This document shows, in pieces, positions 8,740 through 17,897 of a stretch of 64,000 nucleotides of DNA. The position numbers were made by a program, and so were the translations under genes. How positions within the stretch are numbered: the stretch's first letter is position 1; every line of letters begins with the position of its first letter. The stretch comes from Bacterioplanoides sp965219715 (GTDB taxonomy: Bacteria > Pseudomonadota > Gammaproteobacteria > Pseudomonadales > Oceanobacteraceae): positions 2,232,001 to 2,296,000 of the forward strand of contig NZ_OZ244785.1 of assembly GCF_965219715.1 (NCBI RefSeq), written 5' to 3'. The notes under the pieces were generated by a model. That model saw only the letters and a program-made list of their open reading frames with translations. It did not search any database and had not been told where the DNA came from.

Positions 8740-8767
8740 ATTCTAGCATTACCGCCAGTTTTGTCCA
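8740..8767 (-). promoter_or_regulatory. Sigma-70 promoter for ilvI-ilvH
   Basis: On the minus strand TGGACA (-35, 8767-8762), 16-base spacer, TAGAAT (-10, 8745-8740), each 5 of 6 to consensus. A perfect 8-6-8 palindrome (GCGGTAAT ... ATTACCGC, 8734-8755) overlaps the -10 box and is a candidate operator or a start-site structure. The resulting transcript would have a leader of about 240 bases. Confidence 0.6.
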
Positions 8768-8788
8768 CCGTAAAAACCGCAAAAAACC

Positions 8789-8816
8789 TTGACAAATCAT
8801 ACGGTTTTAATAACGT
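8789..8816 (+). promoter_or_regulatory. Weak candidate promoter for the DUF4124 gene
   Basis: A perfect -35 TTGACA at 8789-8794 is followed after 16 bases by TAACGT, a poor -10 match. It points towards the gene starting at 8900. Only the -35 element is convincing. Confidence 0.3.
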
Positions 8817-8899
8817 TGCGTGAATACTCAGCGTTGATACCAAGGTATACATCTGAGCCATAAAAACGATAATTCTGAGCAGATTCCACCGAGGCCAAC

Positions 8900-9337
8900 A
8901 TGCGACTGATGCTGATCCCACTGATCTTTTCCTTACTGGGCGTTTCCGCATGGGTACAGGCCGAAAAAGTCTATCGCTGGACCGATGAAAACGGCCAGGT
9001 ACATTTCAGTTCACAGCCACCGCGCGGCCTGAATGAAGATGTGTATAAATTTCGTGTCGACAAAGCGGCAGATGCGCCTCCGCCTAAACCCGTTGATGTC
9101 AGCGCTGAAACCAACAAAACAGCAATAAAGGCCAAAGCAGCAGAACAACAGCCGGAAATCGACCCGAAGGAAGCGAAGAAATACTGCCAGCAGGCTCGTG
9201 ATGCCAAGGTTAAGCTGTCAGAAAACTTTAATCGTCGCTATAAGCAAAAAGATGGCTCAGTACGCCCTCTGACGGACAAAGAGCGTGCCGATATGATGAA
9301 ACAAGCAAACGAATCCATCGCCGCTTACTGCAAGTAG
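8900..9337 (+). CDS. DUF4124-domain exported protein
   Basis: 145-residue protein with a cleavable signal peptide ending near VQA (about residue 21) and then KVYRWTDENGQVHFSSQPP, the signature of the DUF4124 family: a short beta-rich N-terminal module in periplasmic or exported proteobacterial proteins of unknown function. The remainder is lysine-, alanine- and glutamine-rich and probably helical (KAKAAEQQPEIDPKEAKKYCQQARDA split over about residues 72-100), with two cysteines about 50 residues apart. GAGG precedes the ATG. Monocistronic between ilvI and the convergent pgeF gene. Confidence 0.85.
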   Translation: MRLMLIPLIFSLLGVSAWVQAEKVYRWTDENGQVHFSSQPPRGLNEDVYKFRVDKAADAPPPKPVDVSAETNKTAIKAKAAEQQPEIDPKEAKKYCQQARDAKVKLSENFNRRYKQKDGSVRPLTDKERADMMKQANESIAAYCK

Positions 9338-9354
9338 CTACTCAGGACAATTAG

Positions 9355-10062
9355 CTACTTATCGATCCAGATCAGACTGGCCATGCGGCCAGTCACAGGC
9401 TGACGACGGTAAGAATAAAACCGATCTGAATCTGCGACGGTACAGAACCCTCCACCAGCAATGTCTGTCACTCCCAACGCTATCAGCTGCTCACGAGCCA
9501 ACTGATAGATATTCGCCATCAACCGATCGCCATTGCCTGCCCGAAAACATTGGTCGGATGCCCAGGAGAAAGCCTGGCGTACTTCTGGTCCAACTTCGAA
9601 ATGCTCAGGACCAATCGCAGGCCCCAGAAAAACAGAAACGTCAGAATCAAAATGACGTATTGCATTGGCGATAATCCCCGCAGCCAGGCCACGCCAACCG
9701 GCATGAACCGCAGCGACTTGCGAACCATCTTTAGCCGCAATCAACACCGGCAGACAGTCCGCGGTTAATACTGCACACGCTAACCCAGGCTCTGAGGAAA
9801 AGCAGCCATCCGCGTCAGGCACAACAGATCCGGAATAAGCAGGGACAACCCGATCAGAATGGGTCTGGTTTAACCATTGAATGGCCCGGATTCCGGACTG
9901 ACGTCGTAACAACTGTGCCCGGTTCTGAAGAACAGCCGAGCGCTGATCGCCAACATGAAGTGCCAGGTTATTGAACTGATAAGGCGCTTCTGAAATGCCA
10001 CCGTCACAAGTAGTGATCAGCGCCCTTACACCTTGCGGCAAATCCCAGCGGGGCGTGATCAT
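9355..10062 (-). CDS. pgeF: PgeF/YfiH laccase-domain protein
   Basis: Member (235 residues) of the YfiH/LACC1 family. Family members were called polyphenol oxidases and later shown to act on purine nucleosides or to edit peptidoglycan precursor errors (PgeF in E. coli). The metal-binding residues are visible in the segment around LTADCLPVL and AVHAGWRGLAAG (Cys and His ligands), with an earlier histidine in NQTHSD. Its start overlaps the rluD stop by four bases (ATGA), so it is translationally coupled to rluD, the usual pairing next to bamD in gammaproteobacteria. Confidence 0.93.
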   Translation of the reverse strand: MITPRWDLPQGVRALITTCDGGISEAPYQFNNLALHVGDQRSAVLQNRAQLLRRQSGIRAIQWLNQTHSDRVVPAYSGSVVPDADGCFSSEPGLACAVLTADCLPVLIAAKDGSQVAAVHAGWRGLAAGIIANAIRHFDSDVSVFLGPAIGPEHFEVGPEVRQAFSWASDQCFRAGNGDRLMANIYQLAREQLIALGVTDIAGGGFCTVADSDRFYSYRRQPVTGRMASLIWIDK

Positions 10063-11027
10063 TCGAACGACTCACGCTCGTCTTCATCAAATGCCAGCAC
10101 CTCCAACAACTGCTCAAAATCATCTGGTAGCTCAACCTGCCACTCGCAGTACTCGTCGGTAGCCGGATGAATCAACCCCAGCTGGCGGGCATGTAATGCC
10201 TGACGGGGGAAGTTCTGCAGTGCTTCGCGCAGCTCTGGTGTCACGCCTTTAGTCAGACGGGTACGACCCGCGTAAGTCGCATCACCGACCAGAGGGTGAG
10301 CAATGTGTGACATATGCACACGAATCTGGTGAGTCCGACCGGTTTCTAACTTACAACGGATGTAGGTATGAGTCGGGAATTTGTGCAGCACGCGATAATG
10401 AGTCACCGCGTCTTTACCTAGCGGGTTCACTGCCATCTTAGTGCGCTGAGTGCCGTGACGACTGATCGGCTCTTCAACTGTGCCACCACCGGTCATCACT
10501 CCCTGAACTACAGCTTCGTACTCGCGCCCCATGCTGCGATCCTGCAGTTGAGCAACCAGGTGGCCCTGAGCCTGCAGAGTTTTAGCAACAACCATCAGCC
10601 CGGTAGTGTCTTTATCCAGACGATGCACAATGCCGGCGCGGGGAATGTTTTTCAGCTCCGGAGCATGATGCAACAAACCATTTAACAGCGTTCCGGTGTG
10701 GTTACCAGCGGCGGGATGCACCACCAAACCAGCTTGCTTGTTCAGAACAATGATGTGCTCATCTTCATAGAGAATATCCAGCGGGATATCTTCTGCCTGC
10801 CAGTCACCTTCAGCCTGCAGCGTCGTCACCAGCGCTAACGTTTCGCCACCCACCAGCTTGTCACGACCGCGCCAGGTATCGCCATCAACCGTCAGCTGCC
10901 CCTCTTTAATCCACTGCTGTAACCGCGAACGGGAAAAATCCGGAAACAGCTGAGCTGCCACCTGATCGAGACGTTTATTACCCAGTTCGTGGGGGACTTC
11001 GACAACTTGATTGATCTGATCGGACAT
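10059..11027 (-). CDS. rluD: 23S rRNA pseudouridine(1911/1915/1917) synthase
   Basis: Modifies three uridines in helix 69 of 23S rRNA. The 322-residue protein has an N-terminal S4 RNA-binding domain (RLDQVAAQLFPDFSRSRLQQWI) at about 18-80 and the RluA-type catalytic domain with RLDKDTTGLMV, in which the first Asp of the motif is the nucleophile, and the later GRTHQIRVHM block. Divergent from bamD, with about 130 bases between them; first gene of an rluD-pgeF pair. The arrangement matches Pseudomonas. Confidence 0.96.
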   Translation of the reverse strand: MSDQINQVVEVPHELGNKRLDQVAAQLFPDFSRSRLQQWIKEGQLTVDGDTWRGRDKLVGGETLALVTTLQAEGDWQAEDIPLDILYEDEHIIVLNKQAGLVVHPAAGNHTGTLLNGLLHHAPELKNIPRAGIVHRLDKDTTGLMVVAKTLQAQGHLVAQLQDRSMGREYEAVVQGVMTGGGTVEEPISRHGTQRTKMAVNPLGKDAVTHYRVLHKFPTHTYIRCKLETGRTHQIRVHMSHIAHPLVGDATYAGRTRLTKGVTPELREALQNFPRQALHARQLGLIHPATDEYCEWQVELPDDFEQLLEVLAFDEDERESFE

Positions 11028-11159
11028 AACACTTATTTCGTTGCAGCCGCACTTCTTTACGCTCAGGAAGCGGAAGCACTTATTGGGGCTGTGTAGTGAC
11101 TGTGGTTTAATACGGGGCTAATTTTGCCGTCAGTATATCGATATTTAGGAACACTCTCC

Positions 11160-12017
11160 ATGAAGTCTCTTTTCAGCAACCGGTTTCGCGGCTGTCTCCT
11201 GCCCACATTATTTGCTGCACTGTTGTTGGCCGGTTGTTCCGATAACCCAACCAAACCTCAGGAACTGACCGAGAAAGAGTACTACGAGCAAGCCAGCGAA
11301 GCGCTGGAAAATAATAACTACCTGGTAGCAGTTGAGCGCTTGCGAGAGCTGGAATCCCGCTACCCATTTGGTCAGTATGCCGAGCAAGCACAACTTGAGC
11401 TGATTTATGCTCAGTATCAGACCGGCGATATGGACGCGGTACTGGCTTCCAGTGAGCGTTTTATCCGCTTACATCCGTTACACGCACAGGTTGATTACGC
11501 TTACTATATGCGTGGCCTGGCGACCTACGATCTGGGCTTTTCATTTGTAGAGCGTTACCTGCCGCACGAATTGTCACGTCGTGACCAGCGCCCGCTGCAG
11601 GATGCCTTCAACTACTTTTCTGAATTGCTGACCCGCTTCCCGGACAGCCCGTATAACGCCGATGCTCGTGCTCGTATGGTGTATCTGAATGATCGAATGG
11701 CGTCTTATGAACTTGGCGTTGCTCAGTACTACATGAAGCGTCACGCCTATGTTGCTGCCGCCAATCGCGCTCAGAAAATTGTGCTGAATTACCAGAAAAC
11801 TTCATCGGTTGCTGATGCTCTGGCGCTGCAGGTTGAGGCATACCAATTGTTAGAACTGGAAACCGAATCACAACAGGCATTGGCGTTATTAGAACTGAAC
11901 TTTCCAGAGCACAAACAACTCGAAAGCGGTGAATTTAAACGCAGTGGCCTGATTTGGGTTGATCGACGCTCCCTGTTAAACGTGATCTCCTTCGGCTTGC
12001 TGGATAACAAAGAATAA
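11160..12017 (+). CDS. bamD: Outer membrane assembly lipoprotein BamD
   Basis: Essential lipoprotein of the BAM complex that inserts beta-barrel proteins in the outer membrane. Starts at ATG 11160 (GGA 9 bases upstream), giving a signal peptide with lipobox LLAGC (about residues 20-24), then five TPR-like helical repeats: EYYEQASEALENNNY, AQLELIYAQYQ, RFIRLHPLH, FPDSPYNADAR are all typical BamD segments. 285 residues, near the family's usual length of about 245-340. A longer frame with a TTG start exists upstream but would bury the signal peptide. Divergently transcribed from rluD, as in Pseudomonas. Confidence 0.95.
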   Translation: MKSLFSNRFRGCLLPTLFAALLLAGCSDNPTKPQELTEKEYYEQASEALENNNYLVAVERLRELESRYPFGQYAEQAQLELIYAQYQTGDMDAVLASSERFIRLHPLHAQVDYAYYMRGLATYDLGFSFVERYLPHELSRRDQRPLQDAFNYFSELLTRFPDSPYNADARARMVYLNDRMASYELGVAQYYMKRHAYVAAANRAQKIVLNYQKTSSVADALALQVEAYQLLELETESQQALALLELNFPEHKQLESGEFKRSGLIWVDRRSLLNVISFGLLDNKE

Positions 12018-12112
12018 CGCCCGCAAAAAATTCCTTCACGGCTAAACTTGTGTGGCCGAGCGCTGAATATAACTCACAGGTATCTACCTGGGAGGGCTAT
12101 ATTGGAGAATGT

Positions 12113-12337
12113 ATGCTGAAGCCACACCACACACCTGTTCTGTTTGCTTTTCTGATGTCTGGCACCATGGCGGCAATTGTCTCGGCCGTTGTTGTTGTGA
12201 TTAATACCGGAATCGATGCTGCCGTTATCAGCCGCTGGCTCTCCAGCTATGTAATTGCCTGGCCGGTGGCTTTTGTGTCCCTGTTTTCTCTGAAAGATAA
12301 GGTAATGAAGCTGGCTACCTGGCTGACTGGTAAGTAG
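12113..12337 (+). CDS. DUF2798 small membrane protein
   Basis: 74-residue protein with two transmembrane helices (about residues 8-31 and 46-63), the architecture and motifs (MLKPHHTPVLFAFLMS, AWPVAFVSLF) of the DUF2798 family, whose function is unknown. ATG 12113 has GGAG 7 bases upstream; a longer GTG-started frame from 12050 lacks such support. It sits between bamD and nadE, which are separated by this insertion relative to Pseudomonas gene order. GGA-hairpin element B follows its stop codon after about 30 bases. Confidence 0.8.
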   Translation: MLKPHHTPVLFAFLMSGTMAAIVSAVVVVINTGIDAAVISRWLSSYVIAWPVAFVSLFSLKDKVMKLATWLTGK

Positions 12338-12369
12338 TAATCAAACCATCAGATATCAGGTAAAGTCTT

Positions 12370-12480
12370 TCACGATAGTGTTTTCACAAGCAGCAACAGG
12401 ATGTTGCGGACTCATCGCCGGAGCACCTCTTATTAACCACGGAGCGATTGCAATGAGAGTGGCTGAAAATACTACCGTGA
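12370..12480 (+). ncRNA. GGA-hairpin element B (divergent member)
   Basis: Outer stem 12370-12386 with 12464-12480 (17 bp with one A.C mismatch and one G.U pair), closing on TTTTCA/TGAAAA. Arm 1 is canonical: GCAACA, loop GGA, TGTTGC (12393-12407). Arm 2 is longer and less regular: CTCAT/ATGAG (12411-12415/12453-12457) or ATCGC/GCGAT pairings, with two CGGAG motifs at 12419-12423 and 12440-12444. The element ends in GTGGCTGAAAA, as in the other copies. Lies between the convergent DUF2798 and nadE genes; GGA strand is plus, sense to the DUF2798 gene. Confidence 0.6.
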
Positions 12481-12493
12481 ATGACGACTCAAA

Positions 12494-14110
12494 TCAGATT
12501 CCCGCTTTCCAGCCGTTAGTCACTGGATAACGACGATCACGACCAAAACCACGTTGAGTAATACGTACACCAATTGGTGCCTGACGGCGCTTATATTCAT
12601 TCACATCCACCAGCCTTAGTACCCGCATTACATCTTCGCGAGCAAAGCCATCAGCAATGATTGCGTCGGCACTCATATCCTGCTCAATGTAACGTTCAAG
12701 AATCGCATCCAGAACATCGTAAGGCGGCAAGCTGTCTTCGTCTTTCTGATCCGGTGCCAGCTCAGCCGACGGTGGTCGATCAACCACCCGCTGCGGGATC
12801 ACATACCCCAGAGCATTACGATACTCTGCTAACTGAAATACCTTGGTTTTATACACGTCTTTCAAGGCGCTGTAGCCACCAACCATATCGCCATATAACG
12901 TTGCATAACCCACCGCCATTTCGCTCTTGTTGCCGGTGGTAAGAACCATATAGCCGGTTTTATTAGAGACAGCCATCAGCAGCACACCACGACAGCGCGC
13001 CTGTAAATTTTCTTCCGTGGTATCACGTGCCAGGCCTTCAAACTGGGGCGCTAACGCCGTCATAAAAGCGTTGTACATAGGCTCGATAGAAACCGACTCG
13101 TAAGGCACACCCATGCGTTCAGCCTGTTCAGCAGCATCTTCTTTACTCATACCTGAGGTATAGGTAAATGGCATCATGATCGCTTTCACACGATCAGCAC
13201 CAATAGCGTCTGCGGCAATCGCCAGAGTCAGAGCAGAATCAATACCACCAGATAACCCCAGCACAATGCCTTTAAAACCGTTTTTATCAACGTAGTCCCG
13301 AACCCCTTGAACCAGGGCTTTGTACAAGGAAGCCAAACCAGTTTCTGTGGATTGCAGTGCGACTTCAGTCGTTAACTCTTGCTGCCAGTAAAGCTGCTGA
13401 GATTGTTCCTGGTAAGCAGACAATTGCGCCACCAATTGACCATCCGCAGCAACCGCAAACGAACGACCGTCGAACACCAGTTCGTCCTGACCACCGACCT
13501 GATTGACGTACAACAAAGGAACCTTCAGCGCCTTCACATGTTGCTGGATTAACTCTACGCGCTGCTGCTGTTTCCCCATGTGATACGGCGAAGCATTCAG
13601 GTTGAGTATCATTTCTGCCCCAGCGGCAACGGCCTGTTCTGCTGGCCCCTTGTGCCAGATATCTTCACAAACGGTTAAACCCAGCTTGCGGCCGTTTAAC
13701 TCGACAATGCAAGCTGCTTCGCCAGCGGAGAAGTAGCGTTTCTCGTCGAATACCTGATAGTTCGGTAAACACTGCTTGGCATAGCGCCCGAGGCTTTTAC
13801 CGCCAGCATATACCGCAGCGCAGTTGAATAATTCGCCTTGTTCACGCCAAGGAAAACCCAGCGCTATAGCGATCTGATGAGAGGCTTCAGCAATTTTTTC
13901 CAGTTCCGCCTCCACCCGCAATTGCAAACTCGGGCGCAGCAACAGATCTTCCGGTGGATAGCCCGTCAGTGACAGTTCGCTGAACACAATTAATTCGCTG
14001 CCCTGCCCGGCAGCCTCTTTTGCAGCAGCGATCATTTTGGCAGCATTACCAGCGATATCGCCGACGACATAATTCAGCTGGCTCAGAGTAATACGAAGGG
14101 AATCGGACAT
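12494..14110 (-). CDS. nadE: Glutamine-dependent NAD+ synthetase
   Basis: Converts nicotinate adenine dinucleotide to NAD+ using glutamine as nitrogen source. An N-terminal nitrilase-type amidase domain (about 1-260; catalytic Glu-Lys-Cys set with the cysteine in LTVCEDIW) is followed by the NAD synthase domain with the ATP pyrophosphatase loop GLSGGIDSALTLAIAADA and TTGNKSEMAVGYATLYGDM. ATG 14110 is taken as start (AGGT 5 bases upstream, product begins MSDSLRITLSQLN); an in-frame ATG at 14140 would add ten residues not typical of the family. Divergent from pilS. Confidence 0.95.
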   Translation of the reverse strand: MSDSLRITLSQLNYVVGDIAGNAAKMIAAAKEAAGQGSELIVFSELSLTGYPPEDLLLRPSLQLRVEAELEKIAEASHQIAIALGFPWREQGELFNCAAVYAGGKSLGRYAKQCLPNYQVFDEKRYFSAGEAACIVELNGRKLGLTVCEDIWHKGPAEQAVAAGAEMILNLNASPYHMGKQQQRVELIQQHVKALKVPLLYVNQVGGQDELVFDGRSFAVAADGQLVAQLSAYQEQSQQLYWQQELTTEVALQSTETGLASLYKALVQGVRDYVDKNGFKGIVLGLSGGIDSALTLAIAADAIGADRVKAIMMPFTYTSGMSKEDAAEQAERMGVPYESVSIEPMYNAFMTALAPQFEGLARDTTEENLQARCRGVLLMAVSNKTGYMVLTTGNKSEMAVGYATLYGDMVGGYSALKDVYKTKVFQLAEYRNALGYVIPQRVVDRPPSAELAPDQKDEDSLPPYDVLDAILERYIEQDMSADAIIADGFAREDVMRVLRLVDVNEYKRRQAPIGVRITQRGFGRDRRYPVTNGWKAGI

Positions 14111-14269
14111 AGGTACCTTCAACAAATTCAGCAAACACATTCAGCTAACAAATTCCGGCTGCTTTATCGCAGATATCAAATCGATAAGGCAGTGTAGCCG
14201 GTAGCCAAAAACAAACAGGCCGCGTATTGTCTGGAAATTACGCCAGCGACGCAAACAGAAGAAGAATTT

Positions 14270-15820
14270 ATGCGCATAGTTTCCAGCGAATTTCTGGTTA
14301 AAGGCCAGCGACTGCTGCGGTTTTACAGTTATTACTCATTATTCCTTGCCCTGTTTCTGACCATTGTCGATAGCCTCGACAGCAGCAACATCATTATTGG
14401 TGGCACCGCTCCCAATATATTTCTGGTATGTGTTTCCCTATACGTGATTGTGGCAGCCGGCTTTGTGACATTTGCCAGCAGAAATCCGAATCCACAAACC
14501 GCCATCAGCTATGTCTTTATCGAAATAGCCATTCTCGCCACCCTGATGTACGCCAGCGGCGGCACAGATTCGGGATTCTCCAGCCTGATTCTGATTCCTG
14601 TGGTGATCTCTAACTTACTGGCACCCGGCGTGCTGGGGCTGGGCGTTGCGGCATGGACCAGCATCGCGGTGTTTTATATTCAGCTGTTTTGGCTTGGAAA
14701 GTTCACCACACCGGAAATCGTCAATGCAGGACTGAAAGGTTTGTTGTTTTTCACCCTGGCAACCATTACCCAGGGGCTATCGAAACGCCTGCAAAGCACC
14801 CTGTCACTCGCGGATCAGCAAGCAACACGAATCCGGCGCCTGCAGCATTTCAGCAAAAAGACCTTACAAGGTTTGCCCAGCGGCGTGATTGCCTGCGATA
14901 AGAACCATCAGGTACTGTTGTATAACCATCAGGCAGCGAAGTGGTTTACGCTATTCGAGTTGGCCCCCCTGCCCGGTTTGCTCCAGCAAGCCAAAACCGG
15001 CTCAAAGCTGACCATTGGCCAGACACGTCTGATTCTTAACCGGGTTCCAATTGAGCAATCCGAACCCGGCGACTACTTACTCTACCTGGAAGACAGTGCT
15101 CGTATTGACGCCGAAGCACAGCAGCTGAAGCTGGCTTCCCTTGGACGCCTGACGGCCAGCATTGCACACGAAATCCGCAATCCACTCAGCGCCTTACGCC
15201 AGGCCTCGCAATTGCTGGCAGAAACGGATTACCTGAAAGCGCCAGAGCAAAAACTGACCCATATTATTGAACAGCACTGTATGCGGATTAATCGCACGAT
15301 TGAGGACATTCTGCAGCTGTCACGCCGCACCCAGGCTTGTCGTGAAACACTGAAGCTCAAGCCTTGGTTACAGCATTTCAAAGAACACTTCACCAGCCTG
15401 CATCAGGATAAAAGCTTTCGCTTAGAACTGGCATGTGACGAAGAGCTGCTGATTCATTTTGACCCGGATCACCTGCAACAGATTCTTCACAATCTGTGTT
15501 CAAACGGCTTACGTCATGCGTGGCAACAACAAGGGCCGGATACCGCTTTACAGCTCCAGGCAATCCATACAAACAACCGCTTGCAACTGCGCATCATGGA
15601 TAATGGCCCTGGGGTTAGCGATGATCAGCAAGAGCATTTATTTGAGCCGTTTTACACCACAGAACATGATGGCACTGGCCTCGGACTCTATCTTTCCCGT
15701 GAGCTGTGTGAAGCCAACCAGGCGACAATCCAGTATATTCGCATGCAACGGCAAACCTGTTTCATCATTGAAAGTGATCCGATCCAACCAAAAAACCAGC
15801 AGAAGGTGCATAACGCATGA
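14270..15820 (+). CDS. pilS: Pilin-regulatory sensor kinase PilS
   Basis: Membrane histidine kinase that, with PilR, controls sigma-54-dependent transcription of the major pilin gene. 516 residues: six hydrophobic helices in the first ~185 residues (TIVDSL ... SGGTDSGFSSLILIP is typical of PilS), a PAS-like linker (QGLPSGVIACDKNHQVLLYN, about 200-285), HisKA with H-box SIAHEIRNPLSAL (about 300) and a full HATPase domain (N-box LCSNGLRHA, DNGPG, GTGLGL). Overlaps pilR by four bases (ATGA). All catalytic boxes look intact. Confidence 0.95.
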   Translation: MRIVSSEFLVKGQRLLRFYSYYSLFLALFLTIVDSLDSSNIIIGGTAPNIFLVCVSLYVIVAAGFVTFASRNPNPQTAISYVFIEIAILATLMYASGGTDSGFSSLILIPVVISNLLAPGVLGLGVAAWTSIAVFYIQLFWLGKFTTPEIVNAGLKGLLFFTLATITQGLSKRLQSTLSLADQQATRIRRLQHFSKKTLQGLPSGVIACDKNHQVLLYNHQAAKWFTLFELAPLPGLLQQAKTGSKLTIGQTRLILNRVPIEQSEPGDYLLYLEDSARIDAEAQQLKLASLGRLTASIAHEIRNPLSALRQASQLLAETDYLKAPEQKLTHIIEQHCMRINRTIEDILQLSRRTQACRETLKLKPWLQHFKEHFTSLHQDKSFRLELACDEELLIHFDPDHLQQILHNLCSNGLRHAWQQQGPDTALQLQAIHTNNRLQLRIMDNGPGVSDDQQEHLFEPFYTTEHDGTGLGLYLSRELCEANQATIQYIRMQRQTCFIIESDPIQPKNQQKVHNA

Positions 15821-17160
15821 GCCAGTTAGCGGCCCTGATTATTGACGACGAACCGGATATCCGTGAGTTAATCGCTCTGACCCTGGAGCGCATGGACCTG
15901 CACTGTGATCAGGCGGGCAGTGTCAGCGAAGCACTCAGCTTATTGAAACAACGCCCTTACCATTTCTGCATCACCGACATGAAGCTGCCGGACGGCAATG
16001 GCCTGGAAATCATTGAGCTGTGTAATGCTCAATACAAAGACATGCCAATCGCGATGATTACCGCCTTCGGCAGTATGGAATTAGCGGTCAATGCTCTGAA
16101 AGCCGGTGCTTTTGATCTGGTACCGAAACCGATCGATATCGAGCGTCTGCGCGAGCTGGCCCGGGCGGCACTAAAGCTCACAAAGGTACCAACCAATATC
16201 GACGCCATTCCATCAAGTGAAGGCTTGCTGGGTAATTCTGCGGCGATGCAGGATCTGAAAGAGAAGATCCGCAAAGTTGCACGCACCCAGGCGCCAGTAT
16301 TTATTCACGGTGAATCCGGCACCGGTAAAGAGCTGGTCGCCAAATTAATCCATCACCAAAGTGTGCGCGCAGAACAACCCTTTATTGCCGTTAACTGCGG
16401 TGCGATTCCTAAAGACCTGATGGAAAGCGAGTTCTTCGGCCATCTGAAAGGCTCGTTTACGGGTGCCAGCAGTGATAAACCCGGATTCTTTAAAGCCGCA
16501 CATGGCGGTACCCTGTTTCTCGATGAAGTCGCTGAGCTGCCGCTGGATATGCAGGCCAAGCTGCTCAGGGTAATTCAGGAAAAGGCTGTTCGGGCCGTCG
16601 GCTCAGAACATGAAGAGAACATCGACGTTCGTATCGTCTCAGCCAGCCACAAAAACCTGCAGCAACTGGTTGATCAGGAACTTTTCCGCCAGGATTTGTA
16701 TTTCCGCCTCAATGTTATTCAGGTATCCGTTCCTCGACTGGCCGAGCGCCCGGAAGATATACCGCTATTGTCGGGTCACTTTATCCGGAAATACGCGCAG
16801 GAATGGGGCATGCCGGAAGTCCGCCTTGACTCGAAAGCAGCTAACGCTCTGGAGCAATACGCCTTCCCCGGCAATGTGCGGGAACTGGAAAATATTCTGC
16901 AACGTGCCTTCACCATGGCAGAAGGAGACAACATCAGCCTGGAAGACCTGAGCTTACCAGCTGCTGAAGTTATCAACAGCCAGAACCAGGAAGACATTAT
17001 TGAAACCAACAATCTTGAGGCCTATCTGGAAAACATCGAGCGCACCGCGATAACCCAGGCACTGGAAGCCACGCGCTGGAATAAAACAGCTGCCGCGGAA
17101 AAGTTAGGCATCAGTTTTCGGGCATTACGCTATCGGTGTAAGAAGCTTGCCATAGATTAA
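15817..17160 (+). CDS. pilR: Sigma-54 response regulator PilR
   Basis: NtrC-family activator (447 residues) partnered with PilS. Receiver domain 1-120 (IIDDEPDIREL; phospho-acceptor in ITDMKLPDGNG; KPID), AAA+ sigma-54 interaction domain about 138-370 (Walker A GESGTGKE, Walker B TLFLDEVAEL) and a C-terminal Fis-type helix-turn-helix (AAAEKLGISFRALRYRCKKL). The sigma-54 contact loop reads GSFTGA instead of the usual GAFTGA; the Phe and Thr needed for sigma-54 contact are kept. The pilin gene (pilA) it is known to activate is not in this window, and no clear sigma-54 promoter was found in front of the minor pilin cluster. Confidence 0.95.
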   Translation: MSQLAALIIDDEPDIRELIALTLERMDLHCDQAGSVSEALSLLKQRPYHFCITDMKLPDGNGLEIIELCNAQYKDMPIAMITAFGSMELAVNALKAGAFDLVPKPIDIERLRELARAALKLTKVPTNIDAIPSSEGLLGNSAAMQDLKEKIRKVARTQAPVFIHGESGTGKELVAKLIHHQSVRAEQPFIAVNCGAIPKDLMESEFFGHLKGSFTGASSDKPGFFKAAHGGTLFLDEVAELPLDMQAKLLRVIQEKAVRAVGSEHEENIDVRIVSASHKNLQQLVDQELFRQDLYFRLNVIQVSVPRLAERPEDIPLLSGHFIRKYAQEWGMPEVRLDSKAANALEQYAFPGNVRELENILQRAFTMAEGDNISLEDLSLPAAEVINSQNQEDIIETNNLEAYLENIERTAITQALEATRWNKTAAAEKLGISFRALRYRCKKLAID

Positions 17161-17244
17161 CACACGGAAAATTCACACCTACATCCGAGTGACAGCCAGT
17201 TTGGCTGGGATAAAGTAGCCAGACACAACCAAGGATGGTTCGTT

Positions 17245-17814
17245 ATGACACTACAACTCCGCTCTCAGTCTGGCTTCAACCTGATCGAATTGATGATTAC
17301 CGTCGTCATTTTTGCATTGATTACGGCCGTTGGAGTTCCGGCTTTCAGAAACTTCAATGCCAAAATCGAAGCCAGAGCTGATATCAGTAAAATCTACCTG
17401 ACCTTACAGGTGGCGCGCTCTCACGCCATCAACAAGAGCAAATTCACGACATTGTGTGGCGTTGAAGCTGGCCGCTGCTCTAAGAACTGGGGCAAAAACC
17501 TGACGCTGTTCGAGGACAGCAATCAGAATCGTATTATCGACCCCAACGATATTGTGATTCAGCGCTTACCAGACATGGGTAATGATTTTAAAGAACTCAG
17601 GTTCAACCGCACACATTTGACCTACCGCCCCAGCGGCCGCTCGCCATCTTCTGCTGGATCTCTGACCTACTGTTTCAAAAGCGCCGTTCCCCACAGCAAA
17701 GCCTGGGTTATAGCCGCTTCTGGCCGGATAAGACCTGGCACAGACAAAAACAAAAATGGCATAGAAGAGACGGGAAATGGCCGGGATATTCAGTGTGAAC
17801 CGCTAAGAAGCTGA
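17245..17814 (+). CDS. fimT: FimT-type pseudopilin
   Basis: Minor pilin-like protein (189 residues) with a type III (class N) leader cut by PilD at G/FNLIELMITVVIFAL and a GspH/FimT-like C-terminal domain. FimT proteins are minor pilins; in some bacteria they bind DNA during transformation. The C-terminus contains a charged, Asp/Asn-rich stretch (GTDKNKNGIEETGNG) and Arg/Ser-rich patch (RPSGRSPSSAG). First gene of the cluster after pilR, the same position as fimT in P. aeruginosa. Confidence 0.87.
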   Translation: MTLQLRSQSGFNLIELMITVVIFALITAVGVPAFRNFNAKIEARADISKIYLTLQVARSHAINKSKFTTLCGVEAGRCSKNWGKNLTLFEDSNQNRIIDPNDIVIQRLPDMGNDFKELRFNRTHLTYRPSGRSPSSAGSLTYCFKSAVPHSKAWVIAASGRIRPGTDKNKNGIEETGNGRDIQCEPLRS

Positions 17815-17897
17815 AACAGCCCTTTAATCCGTCGTCACTACAGAGCTGGATTCAGCTGCTATACCATGAGTACAGGTATAAAATAGGTCTAGTGACG

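Noticed and set aside
17161..17244. Sigma-54 promoter search before fimT
   Set aside because: GG and GC doublets are present but with wrong spacing (9 or 13 instead of 10), so no -24/-12 promoter is claimed.
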